DNA of 64,000 bases from Nonomuraea gerenzanensis. GTDB taxonomy: Bacteria; Actinomycetota; Actinomycetes; Streptosporangiales; Streptosporangiaceae. The position numbers and the translations under genes are program-made. Under the pieces are notes generated by a model. The model was given only the letters and a program-made list of their open reading frames with translations. It made no database searches and was not told the DNA's origin. The stretch covers positions 7,688,001 through 7,752,000 of the forward strand of contig NZ_CP084058.1 of assembly GCF_020215645.1 (NCBI RefSeq), given 5' to 3'. Below, piece by piece: positions 57,850 through 64,000 of this stretch (position 1 is its first letter; each line of letters begins with the position of its first letter).

Positions 57850-58827
57850 TCAGAACAGTCCCCGCTGGCCCATGCGCTTGGCCAGCCAGTTGGAGCCGAA
57901 GATCAGGATGACGCCGGCCACGCCCTTGAACAGGCCGACCGCGGTGGAGTAGCTGAAGTTCCCGTTCTGGACGCCGGCGTAGTAGACGTAGGTGTCGAAC
58001 ACCTCGGCGACCTCGCGGTTGAGCGAGGTGGTCATCAGCCAGATCTGCTCGAAACCGGAGTCCAGCAGGTTCCCGGAGGCGAGGATGGCCATGACGACGA
58101 CCGTCGGCCGGATCGCGGGCAGCGTGACGTGCCAGAGCTGGCGGAAGCGGCTGGCGCCGTCCATGCGGGCGGCCTCGTACAGGTTGGGGTCCACGCCGGC
58201 CAGCGCGGCCAGGTAGATGATCGTGCCCCAGCCCGTCATCTTCCACAGCTGCTGCAGGATGACGATCTCGCGGAACCACTGCTCCTGCGCCATGTAGTCG
58301 ACCTTGTTGGTGTCACCCAGCAGGTCGCGCATCCAGGCGGCGATGACCCCGAAGTCGGCCGCGAACAGCACGTACGTCAGCGCCGCGACGATGGTCCACG
58401 ACAGGAAGTGCGGGATGTAGATGAGCGACTGGATCGAGCGCTTGAGGATGTTGACCCGCAGCTCGTTCAGCATCAGCGCGACGATGACCGGCGCGGTGAA
58501 GACGAACATGATGTGCAGCGCCGCCAGGATCAGCGTGTTGGCCAGCAGCCGGGCGAAGTCCGGCCCGGAGAAGAGCTGCTCGAAGTGCTTGAGGCCGACC
58601 CAGGGGCTGCCCGAGTACCCGAGGAAGGGCAGGTAGTCCTGGAACGCGATCGTCACGCCGTACATCGGCAGGTACTTGAAGATCACGAAGTAGGCGACGC
58701 CCGGCAGGAGCATCAGGTAGAGCCAGCGATAACGCAGGACCGCGGTGCCGAGCGGCACCTTGTCGGCCCTTTTCGGCTTCTTCGCCTTGGGCGCCGCCTT
58801 CGGAGGCGTCGCCAGGTCGGTGGCCAC
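57850..58827 (-). CDS. Sugar ABC transporter permease (LplB type)
   Basis: The 325-aa permease has a Lys-rich N-terminal tail (AAPKAKKPKRADKV), about six membrane segments and the EAA loop YEAARMDGASRFRQLWHVTLPA. YMLLPGVAYFVIFKYLPMYGVTIAFQDY is the hallmark of the LplB family. It forms the importer with the LplC-type protein. The start is GTG with AAAGGAGG upstream. A strong hairpin sits between this gene and the SBP gene. No ATPase is encoded here. Confidence 0.93.
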   Translation of the reverse strand: MATDLATPPKAAPKAKKPKRADKVPLGTAVLRYRWLYLMLLPGVAYFVIFKYLPMYGVTIAFQDYLPFLGYSGSPWVGLKHFEQLFSGPDFARLLANTLILAALHIMFVFTAPVIVALMLNELRVNILKRSIQSLIYIPHFLSWTIVAALTYVLFAADFGVIAAWMRDLLGDTNKVDYMAQEQWFREIVILQQLWKMTGWGTIIYLAALAGVDPNLYEAARMDGASRFRQLWHVTLPAIRPTVVVMAILASGNLLDSGFEQIWLMTTSLNREVAEVFDTYVYYAGVQNGNFSYSTAVGLFKGVAGVILIFGSNWLAKRMGQRGLF

Positions 58828-58844
58828 AGCGGCCTCCTTTCGAT

Positions 58845-58876
58845 GTGAGGGGCCCGGCGGGAGCCGGGCCCCTCAC
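58845..58876 (-). terminator. Perfect 14-bp-stem hairpin between SBP and permease genes
   Basis: GTGAGGGGCCCGGC (58845-58858) pairs fully with GCCGGGCCCCTCAC (58863-58876) across a GGGA loop. There is no T-tract, and it lies inside the operon 14 bp after the SBP stop. It is better explained as a partial terminator or 3'-end stabiliser than as the end of the transcript. Confidence 0.8.
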
Positions 58877-58889
58877 GCGGGGGGTCGTC

Positions 58890-60449
58890 CTACTTGGGGA
58901 GCTTGGCGAGCAGGTCGTTGATCTCGGTGACGATCTGGGTGCCGCCGCCGTCGTACCACTTCTGGATCTCGGCCTTCAGGCCCGCCTCGTCGATCGCGCC
59001 CGAGAGGAACTTGACCCGCGCGTCACCGATGATCTTGTCGATCTGCGGGCCCTTCTCGACCTGGGTGGGAGCCACGACAGGCAGCGCGACGTTGTGCACC
59101 GCCGTCTTGAGGTCCTCCTCGACCAGCTTCTTCTGCTTGTCGATGATGTCCCGGTACGGCTGGAACGGCGGGATGCGCTGGTAGGCGATGCCGCCGATGT
59201 CCATCGTGCCCTTGGTGCTGAGCTGGGTGAACGCGTCGTCCACGTTGTCCTGGACGGTCCTGACGGCGGGGTCGTCCACGTTGATCAGCGTGGCGGTGTC
59301 ACCGTTGTCGACCTTGAAGTTGCGGCCCTCGATGCCGTTCTGCAGCAGGACCTGGCCCTCCTTGGTGGCCAGCTTGTCCAGCGTCTTCAGCACGTTGTCC
59401 AGCTCGGCCTCGGTCCGCACGCTCTGCTTGGAGATGGCCAGGGCGTCGGCGTAGCCGCTGAAGGGATAGGAGAACTTCTTGCCGTCCGAGCGCGCCAGGT
59501 TGCCGACCATGGTGACCTTGTCACCGTAGTTCTTGTCGCCGTTCTCCCTGAACAGGTCGAGGACCTGGCGGGAGCGGATGTTGACGTCGATGATCATGCC
59601 GCCGCGGCCGTGGAAGAACGGCTCGTTCCACTTGGCGGTGTCGAGGGTGGCGAAGTCGGGGTTGACCAGGCCCTCGTCGACCATCTTCTTGAGGAACTTG
59701 TTGGCTTCGATGAACTCCGGCGTGGAGAAGCCGGGCACGACCTTGCCGTCACGCTCGCCCCAGCCGGTCGGGGCGCCGAACCAGGTCTCCACCACGTCGT
59801 ACGGGCTGGCGCTGGCGTAGGAGCTGGACGGCCACTTCGGGATGATGAGGCCGTAGGTGTCCTTCTTGCCGTTGCCGTCCGGGTCCTTCTCGGTGAAGGC
59901 CTTGGCGACCTCGTAGAACTCGTCGATCGTCGTCGGCTCCTTGAGGCCGACCTTCTCCAGCCAGTCCTTGCGGATCACGATCGCCGAGCGCAGCAGGGGC
60001 CGCATGCGGTACAGACCGTAGGTCTTGCCGTTGATCGAGGCGTTGAGCGCGGTCCGCTCGTCCGCCGGCTTCAGGTTCGGGTACTTGTCCAGCTTGTCGG
60101 TCAGGTCCCAGAACGCCCCGGCCTGCGCGGACTTCACGAACGCCGGCATCTTCGGGTCCACGACCACGACCTGCGGGATGCTGTCCGAGGCCAGCGTGAC
60201 GTTCATCTTCTCGGTGTACTCGGCGTTCGGGACCCAGGTGACCTTGATCTTCTTGCCGAGGAACTTCTCGATGGCCTGCTGCAGCTCACCGGTGGGCTCG
60301 GGCGCGGTGCCGAACAGCTTCGCCATGAACGTGATGGTGTTCGGATCGGCCTCGGACGAGCCGCCCCCGCCCGCGCAGGCCGTGGCGGTGAGAGCAGCCG
60401 TTAGCGTTAACACACCGGCAAGGAGCCGCCGGCGACGGGATGCGCTCAT
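58890..60449 (-). CDS. Pectic oligosaccharide ABC transporter substrate-binding lipoprotein (LplA/YesO-like)
   Basis: The 519-aa protein has a lipoprotein signal (MSASRRRRLLAGVL, lipobox TATAC, Cys25) and the long family-1 solute-binding fold of the LplA group. Typical segments are NTITFMAKLFGTAPEP, GKTYGLYRMRPLLRSAIVIRKDWLEK and DPDGNGKKDTYGLI. It captures rhamnogalacturonan fragments at the cell surface. The signal-peptide coding region contains a rare TTA Leu codon and a CTA codon that together form a LacI-type palindrome. The ATG overlaps the YesL-like stop (ATGA). Confidence 0.92.
   Translation of the reverse strand: MSASRRRRLLAGVLTLTAALTATACAGGGGSSEADPNTITFMAKLFGTAPEPTGELQQAIEKFLGKKIKVTWVPNAEYTEKMNVTLASDSIPQVVVVDPKMPAFVKSAQAGAFWDLTDKLDKYPNLKPADERTALNASINGKTYGLYRMRPLLRSAIVIRKDWLEKVGLKEPTTIDEFYEVAKAFTEKDPDGNGKKDTYGLIIPKWPSSSYASASPYDVVETWFGAPTGWGERDGKVVPGFSTPEFIEANKFLKKMVDEGLVNPDFATLDTAKWNEPFFHGRGGMIIDVNIRSRQVLDLFRENGDKNYGDKVTMVGNLARSDGKKFSYPFSGYADALAISKQSVRTEAELDNVLKTLDKLATKEGQVLLQNGIEGRNFKVDNGDTATLINVDDPAVRTVQDNVDDAFTQLSTKGTMDIGGIAYQRIPPFQPYRDIIDKQKKLVEEDLKTAVHNVALPVVAPTQVEKGPQIDKIIGDARVKFLSGAIDEAGLKAEIQKWYDGGGTQIVTEINDLLAKLPK
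60400..60412. promoter_or_regulatory. LacI-type palindrome inside the SBP signal-peptide codons
   Basis: GTTAGCGTTAACA is identical to the core of the operator at 3524-3543. On the coding strand it spells GTG TTA ACG CTA ACG for V13-T17, using TTA and CTA codons that are rare in this GC-rich genome. It could be an intragenic operator or a coincidence of codons. Confidence 0.4.
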
Positions 60450-61075
60450 GAGTTCCCTTTCGAAAGCAGACTCGCCTCGTTCTCCTGGAAGAAGCGCTGG
60501 CAGAGCCACGTGTTCAGATAGATCCACGCGCCGAAGCTGATCAGCGGCGCCAGGATGGGCAGCGCCGAGGTCGCGAAGGCGATGGCCGAGAGCGCTAGCA
60601 GCAAGATCACGGACGAGGCCGGACGCAGCAGCGCTAGCTGCGCCGCCTTGGACCAGTAGGCCCACAGCGGCAGGTCGTAGTGCGCGTAGAGCGGCCCTAC
60701 ATGGGCCCCCACACCCGCCAGCACGAGGAGTGCCACGAAGCTCGCGATCCGCGCGAATCCGTGGTCGGGCCCCAGAGCGGAGAGATAGAGGTAGTTGCCG
60801 ACCAGCACGACGGCGACCAGCACCGCCGGCAGGACCAGCAACGAGGCCCGGACGAACTCCCGTCGGTAGACGGTCCAGAATTCGCGCCAGACCTGAAACG
60901 TTTCATTCCGGGCATGCCTCCGAGCCAGGGTGTAGGCGGCTACGGTGGCGGGCCCGAGCCCGAGAATCACGCCTCCCGCGAGGGTGAACGCGAGCCAGGC
61001 CAGATTCAGGCGGGCCGCCCAGATGACCTCTGAGCAGGCAGCTTGAATCCTGATCGACATGGCGGGATGGTTCAT
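60446..61075 (-). CDS. DUF624/YesL-family membrane protein
   Basis: The 209-aa protein has about four or five membrane segments and the YesL-family pattern: NLAWLAFTLAGGVILGLGPATVAAYTLARRHARNE near the start, FWTVYRREFVRASLLVLP, and a C-terminal WIYLNTWLCQRFFQENE. YesL proteins co-occur with pectin transport genes, and their function is not known. It is the first gene of the transport operon and carries a promoter with an embedded LacI operator upstream. Its stop overlaps the SBP start. Confidence 0.87.
   Translation of the reverse strand: MNHPAMSIRIQAACSEVIWAARLNLAWLAFTLAGGVILGLGPATVAAYTLARRHARNETFQVWREFWTVYRREFVRASLLVLPAVLVAVVLVGNYLYLSALGPDHGFARIASFVALLVLAGVGAHVGPLYAHYDLPLWAYWSKAAQLALLRPASSVILLLALSAIAFATSALPILAPLISFGAWIYLNTWLCQRFFQENEASLLSKGNS
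60894..60905. promoter_or_regulatory. TGAAACGTTTCA palindrome within the YesL-like gene
   Basis: A perfect 12-bp palindrome whose 10-base core GAAACGTTTC equals that of the operator at 4890-4901. It lies in coding sequence for N58-Q61. It may be a binding site for a LacI-type or catabolite regulator, but chance is possible. Confidence 0.3.
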
Positions 61076-61173
61076 CCGGCACCACCTTCTCGTGGCATGT
61101 GCACGGATACGGGGGTGGAGTATTGCACCGTGGTTCCTGCCCAGTTACAAGCGAGTGAACGGCGGTTGGTGCG

Positions 61174-61202
61174 AAATTAGTGTTGAATCGACTCAAAGTC
61201 AA
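61174..61202 (-). promoter_or_regulatory. Promoter with LacI operator in its spacer, for the pectin transport operon
   Basis: On the minus strand TTGACT (61202-61197) and TAATTT (61179-61174) are 17 bp apart, and the spacer contains the operator TTGAGTCGATTCAA (61196-61183). The -35 element overlaps the YesU-like stop codon. Occupation of the site would directly block polymerase. A 15/16 match lies before the LacI gene at 63082-63097. Confidence 0.8.
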
Positions 61203-61855
61203 TGACGAGATACGCGGAGATTTGCGTACTCTCCGATGAGCGGAGCCATCTGCCGGAACCCGATCTTGCCTCCTGCCAGGGCGGGACCGCCGATCGACCC
61301 GTCGTCCTCCCAGCGGAACGAGACCAAATCGTTGATTGAGAACGTCACGGCCCCCGCCTCGACGTCGATCCTGATCGCGTAGGGGCCGTCGGCGTCCAGC
61401 ACGGCCGGCAACGGGTCCGGGCCCTGGGCGACCAGGTGGAAGCCATGGCTCTTGCGCAGGTTGCAGGTGTGCAGGGCCCGCTCCGAAGGCCACATGCGGC
61501 GGAAGTAGGAGACGTGGTAGGCGTCGAGGTCGCCGTGGTGGTACTGCTCGTAGGGCCCGTCACGCGGCGCCAGGGCCGGGTCGAACAGATCCTCGCCGGA
61601 TCTGCCCCGGGCGTGGAAGAACATGATCGCCAGCCCCGGCTCCCTGATCGGCCGGAACTCCCATTCGATGCGGACGTCCTGGGGAAAGTCCTCGGGACAC
61701 CACAGCACGAGGTTGGCCGCCTGGCCGTCGGACGGCGGCCTGCGACTTTCCAGCCTGAGCCGGCCCTGGGGGAACGACATGGCGCCGTCCCCCTCCATGC
61801 GGAACCCGGCCAGGTCCTGGGGGGTGGACAGGGGATTGTCGTAGAGAACTGTCAT
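61199..61855 (-). CDS. DUF1961/YesU-family protein
   Basis: The 218-aa protein belongs to the concanavalin-like YesU/DUF1961 family: LVLWCPEDFPQDVRIEWEFRPI, GLAIMFFHARGRSGEDLF, YHVSYFRRMWPSERALHTCNLRKSHGFHLVAQGPDP and GKIGFRQMAPL. The B. subtilis homologue yesU lies in the rhamnogalacturonan gene cluster; its biochemical role is not established, although the fold suggests glycan binding or hydrolysis. No signal peptide. It lies between the LacI gene and the transport operon, all on one strand. A CAAACGTTTG palindrome is 23 bp upstream of its start. Confidence 0.85.
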   Translation of the reverse strand: MTVLYDNPLSTPQDLAGFRMEGDGAMSFPQGRLRLESRRPPSDGQAANLVLWCPEDFPQDVRIEWEFRPIREPGLAIMFFHARGRSGEDLFDPALAPRDGPYEQYHHGDLDAYHVSYFRRMWPSERALHTCNLRKSHGFHLVAQGPDPLPAVLDADGPYAIRIDVEAGAVTFSINDLVSFRWEDDGSIGGPALAGGKIGFRQMAPLIGEYANLRVSRH

Positions 61856-61877
61856 GGTGGTGCTCCCTTGGGCAGGG

Positions 61878-61887
61878 CAAACGTTTG
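61878..61887. promoter_or_regulatory. CAAACGTTTG palindrome upstream of the YesU-like gene
   Basis: This 10-bp perfect palindrome with a central CG lies between the LacI gene and the YesU-like gene. It is a plausible weaker LacI-family site or a site for a different regulator. Confidence 0.4.
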
Positions 61888-61928
61888 AACGGCCGGCAGC
61901 CGTCGCCGTGGCGGCGGGACTCCCCCGC

Positions 61929-62948
61929 TCAGGCGTCGCGGCGCAGCGCGCTCGACTCCCGGATCACCAGGTCGGGCTGGAAGATGACCTGGCGGTGCCG
62001 GTGTTGCTCGGGGTCGGCCACCTCTTCCAGCAGCAGGTCGATCGCCGTGCGTCCCAGCAACTCCCTGGGCTGCCTGACAGAGGACAGCGGCACGGCCGCC
62101 GCGGCGGCGAAGTCGATGTCGTCGTAGCCGATGATCGCCAGATCCTCCGGCACCCGGAGCCCGTGCGAGGCCATGGCCTGTAAGAACCCGAGCGCCATCA
62201 TGTCGTTGGCGCAGAAGGCGGCGGTCGGCCGCTCGCCCGGAGGCAGCGCCGCCACCCGCTCCCCGATGGCCCGCCCCTCGGCCACGGTGAGCGTGGGCGC
62301 GCTGGCGGTGAGCAGCTCGACGGCGCCGTCGGCGGCGGCGACGGCGCTGGTCACGCCCGCGTGCCGGTCGGCCACCTGTTTGATGGACATCGGCCCGCCG
62401 GCGAACATGATCCGCCGGTGCCCGCGTTCGATGAGGTGCGCGCCGGCGATCTGCCCGCCGAGCCGGTCGTCGACGGCGACCGAGCACTGCAGCCCGGTCG
62501 CGGGGCTGTCGACCAGCACGACCGGAGTGCCGCGGGCGATCAGCTCCTCCACCCACGGGCTCTCCGTCTCCACCGGGGTGATCAGTATGCCCATCACCCG
62601 CTGCTGTTCGAGCTGGTCGAGGTGGCGGCGCTCGCGGCCGGTGTCGCCGGCGCTGTTGCAGAGCACCACCATCGAGTCGTGGTCGTCGGCCACGGACTCC
62701 GCACCCTGGGCCACGTCCACGAAGAACGGGTTGGACACGTCGAGCACGACGAGCCCGACCGTCCTGCTGCGGCCCACCCGCAGGTGGCGGGCCACCTCGT
62801 TGCGGACGAAACCGAGTTTCTTGATCGCTTCGAAGACGCGTTCGCGTGTGGCGGGGGACACGATCTCCGGGCGGTTGAGCACATTGCTCACCGTCCCCAC
62901 TGAGACGCGCGCCAGCTGCGCGACCTCCTTGATGTTCCTGGTCGCCAT
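61929..62948 (-). CDS. LacI-family regulator of the rhamnogalacturonan locus
   Basis: The 339-aa protein opens MATRNIKEVAQLARVSVGTVSNVLNRPEIVS, a full helix-turn-helix and hinge. An intact effector domain (VGLVVLDVSNPFFVDVAQGAE through YDDIDFAAAAAVPLSSVRQP) ends in LVIRESS. The TTGA(A/G)TCG(A/T)(C/T)TCAA operators at 61183-61196 and 63082-63095 are positioned to let it repress the transport operon and itself. It probably responds to an unsaturated or rhamnose-containing disaccharide, which is inference from the locus. Confidence 0.92.
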   Translation of the reverse strand: MATRNIKEVAQLARVSVGTVSNVLNRPEIVSPATRERVFEAIKKLGFVRNEVARHLRVGRSRTVGLVVLDVSNPFFVDVAQGAESVADDHDSMVVLCNSAGDTGRERRHLDQLEQQRVMGILITPVETESPWVEELIARGTPVVLVDSPATGLQCSVAVDDRLGGQIAGAHLIERGHRRIMFAGGPMSIKQVADRHAGVTSAVAAADGAVELLTASAPTLTVAEGRAIGERVAALPPGERPTAAFCANDMMALGFLQAMASHGLRVPEDLAIIGYDDIDFAAAAAVPLSSVRQPRELLGRTAIDLLLEEVADPEQHRHRQVIFQPDLVIRESSALRRDA

Positions 62949-63057
62949 CGATCCTCACGAGGCCGTGCTGCTGAAAGAACGGAATCCGGACGGGAAAAGC
63001 GCAGGATCCGCTGCGTACGGCGAACCGCCGACCGCGGTTCACCGTGAACTTCGGCTC

Positions 63058-63095
63058 ATCATAGCGGCATTCAAGATTGTTTTGAATCGTCTCAA
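63058..63095 (-). promoter_or_regulatory. Promoter and operator of the LacI gene
   Basis: The operator TTGAGACGATTCAA (63095-63082 on the minus strand) overlaps a possible -35 TTCAAA. TATGAT (63063-63058) follows after 17 bp as the -10. The site differs from that at 61183-61196 at one base over 16. Confidence 0.65.
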
Positions 63096-63108
63096 AGACT
63101 CGGGGTGG

Positions 63109-63687
63109 TCACGCTCCGCTCGGCGTGGCGGCGCCGGACTTCATGCCGTCGAGCATCAGCCGCAGATACCGCCCCGGATCGGCGGCCACCGGCGCGGGAA
63201 GCTGCTCCGGGTGGCAGGTGAAGACGTTCAGCAGGTGGATGAGGTCCGCCACGCCGACGTCGGGCCGCATCGAGCCCTCGGCCTGGGCCCGCCGGACGAG
63301 CCGGTCGAACTGCTCCACCCAGCCCGCCCGCACCCGCGCGAACTCCTCCCGGTCCACGATCGCCTCCTCGGGCAGCACGGCCAGCGCGGTGGACAGCGCG
63401 GCGCGGCCCGGCTCGGCGGCCCAGGAGACGAAGCCCCAGATGGCGCTCCAGGCGTCGGCGGAGCTGCCGGCGGCGGTGTCGAGCGCCTGCGCCATCGTGT
63501 GGATGTAGTGGTCGCCGACGGCCGCGATCAGCGCGTCGCGGTCGGGGAAGCGCCGGTAGAGCGTGCCGATGCCGACGCCGGCGCGCTTGGCGATGGCCTC
63601 CATGGGGGCGTTGACGCCACGCTCGGCGACGACCGCCGCGGCCGCCTCGACGATCTTGCCCAGGTTCCGCCTGGCATCCGCACGCAC
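63109..63687 (-). CDS. TetR-family transcriptional regulator
   Basis: The 192-aa protein has an N-terminal TetR helix-turn-helix (RRNLGKIVEAAAAVVAERGVNAPMEAIAKRAGVGIGTLYRRFPDRDALIAAV, residues 6-57) and a helical ligand domain. The GTG start is supported by GGAGG 6 nt upstream and by the family length. It diverges from the NAD(P)-binding protein gene at 63776, and a palindrome lies between them, so it probably represses that gene. The C-terminal domain type resembles regulators of flavin or short-chain reductases in actinomycetes; the ligand is unknown. Confidence 0.88.
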   Translation of the reverse strand: MRADARRNLGKIVEAAAAVVAERGVNAPMEAIAKRAGVGIGTLYRRFPDRDALIAAVGDHYIHTMAQALDTAAGSSADAWSAIWGFVSWAAEPGRAALSTALAVLPEEAIVDREEFARVRAGWVEQFDRLVRRAQAEGSMRPDVGVADLIHLLNVFTCHPEQLPAPVAADPGRYLRLMLDGMKSGAATPSGA

Positions 63688-63711
63688 CCGCGACCTCCAA
63701 GTGGACGATCC

Positions 63712-63762
63712 GATTCCGCTTAGTGTACCGTCCAGGCAACCGGAATCTGAGATTCCACTTAG
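63712..63762. promoter_or_regulatory. TetR operator region between divergent genes
   Basis: GGAATCTGAGATTCC (63742-63756) is a perfect 7-1-7 palindrome 19 bp before the start of the reductase gene. A 12-bp near-repeat GATTCC(G/A)CTTAG occurs at 63712-63723 and 63751-63762. These probably mark the TetR binding sites covering both divergent promoters. Confidence 0.65.
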
Positions 63763-63775
63763 CGGGGAGGTCCCC

Positions 63776-64000
63776 ATGATCGTGATCACCGGTGCGACCG
63801 GCAACATCGGCCGCTCGCTCGTCCGGCGGCTGCACGGCCACGACCCGCTCGCCGTCGTCCGCCGTCCCATCGAGGACCTCGGCGGCCCGTACACGCTGGC
63901 CGACTTCGAGCAGCCCCGGACGATCGGCGGCCTGCTCTCCCCCGGCGACCGCCTCTTCCTCAACAGCGGGCTCTGGCCCGGCGTCGTCGAGGCGCACCGC
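63776..64000 (+). CDS. NmrA/NAD(P)H-binding Rossmann protein, cut by the window edge
   Basis: Only the first 75 codons are present. They begin MIVITGATGNIGRSLVRRL, a glycine-rich dinucleotide-binding loop (GATGNIG) of the atypical SDR/NmrA family. A DFEQPRTIGGLLSPGDRLFLNSG segment follows, typical of the second and third strands. Full-length relatives are 250-300 aa and reduce quinones or act as redox sensors. GGGGAGG lies just upstream of the ATG. The divergent TetR gene with its palindrome is the likely regulator. Confidence 0.8.
   Translation, partial: MIVITGATGNIGRSLVRRLHGHDPLAVVRRPIEDLGGPYTLADFEQPRTIGGLLSPGDRLFLNSGLWPGVVEAHR

Overview
The window is very GC-rich and densely coded, with many ATGA/GTGA-type overlaps, frequent GTG/TTG starts and strong purine Shine-Dalgarno sites. 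This indicates a filamentous actinomycete. Two PF04672-type SAM methyltransferases, several LacI-controlled plant polysaccharide loci and a WhiB-free NsrR/Hmp pair fit the Streptosporangiales (Nonomuraea-like); that placement is inference from gene content only.

Layout. 0.4-2.1 kb: aldehyde ferredoxin oxidoreductase, followed by a decayed LacI regulator and a small RibD/DHFR-like reductase. 3.5-11.6 kb: first glycan locus, with a secreted GH43 arabinanase and a LacI-GH42-GH31-GH1 operon. 11.6-16.1 kb (minus strand): methyltransferase, MetE-like protein, nitroreductase, and the NO-detoxification pair nsrR/hmp with an 11-1-11 operator. 16.1-23.5 kb: galactan locus, with secreted GH53 endo-galactanase and GH42 beta-galactosidase diverging from an SBP-permease-permease-LacI operon across two identical inverted operators. 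23.6-27.4 kb: a second methyltransferase, a secreted DUF4082/beta-helix protein, a YchJ-like protein and a sirtuin.

27.4-37.3 kb (minus strand) is the most unusual part. It is a translationally coupled operon of two stand-alone lantibiotic-dehydratase-type proteins (glutamylation/aminoacyl-tRNA ligase half only) with a 374-aa protein between them that I could not assign. It continues with a 34-aa Cys-free peptide that looks like a RiPP precursor and a heterodimeric ABC exporter. I read it as a candidate PEARL-like or otherwise non-canonical RiPP system; no spaB_C elimination domain, cyclase or recognised protease is present.

37.6-53.6 kb is mixed chromosomal content: SpoIIE-type phosphatase, PLP aminotransferase, glycerophosphodiesterase, two unknown proteins, a UvrA-like class II ABC protein, an LD-carboxypeptidase/sirtuin pair, a sulfotransferase, an ABC exporter, and an enoyl-CoA hydratase/HTH/ABC-F group.

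53.7-63.1 kb (minus strand): a rhamnogalacturonan-utilisation locus that parallels the Bacillus subtilis yes/lpl/yetA genes. It contains LacI, YesU-like, YesL-like, a lipoprotein SBP, two LplBC-type permeases, an SGNH acetylesterase and a YetA/PL26-like protein. Its regulator can be matched to two near-identical operators, one inside a good promoter spacer. The window closes with a divergent TetR/NAD(P)-binding protein pair, the latter cut by the window edge.
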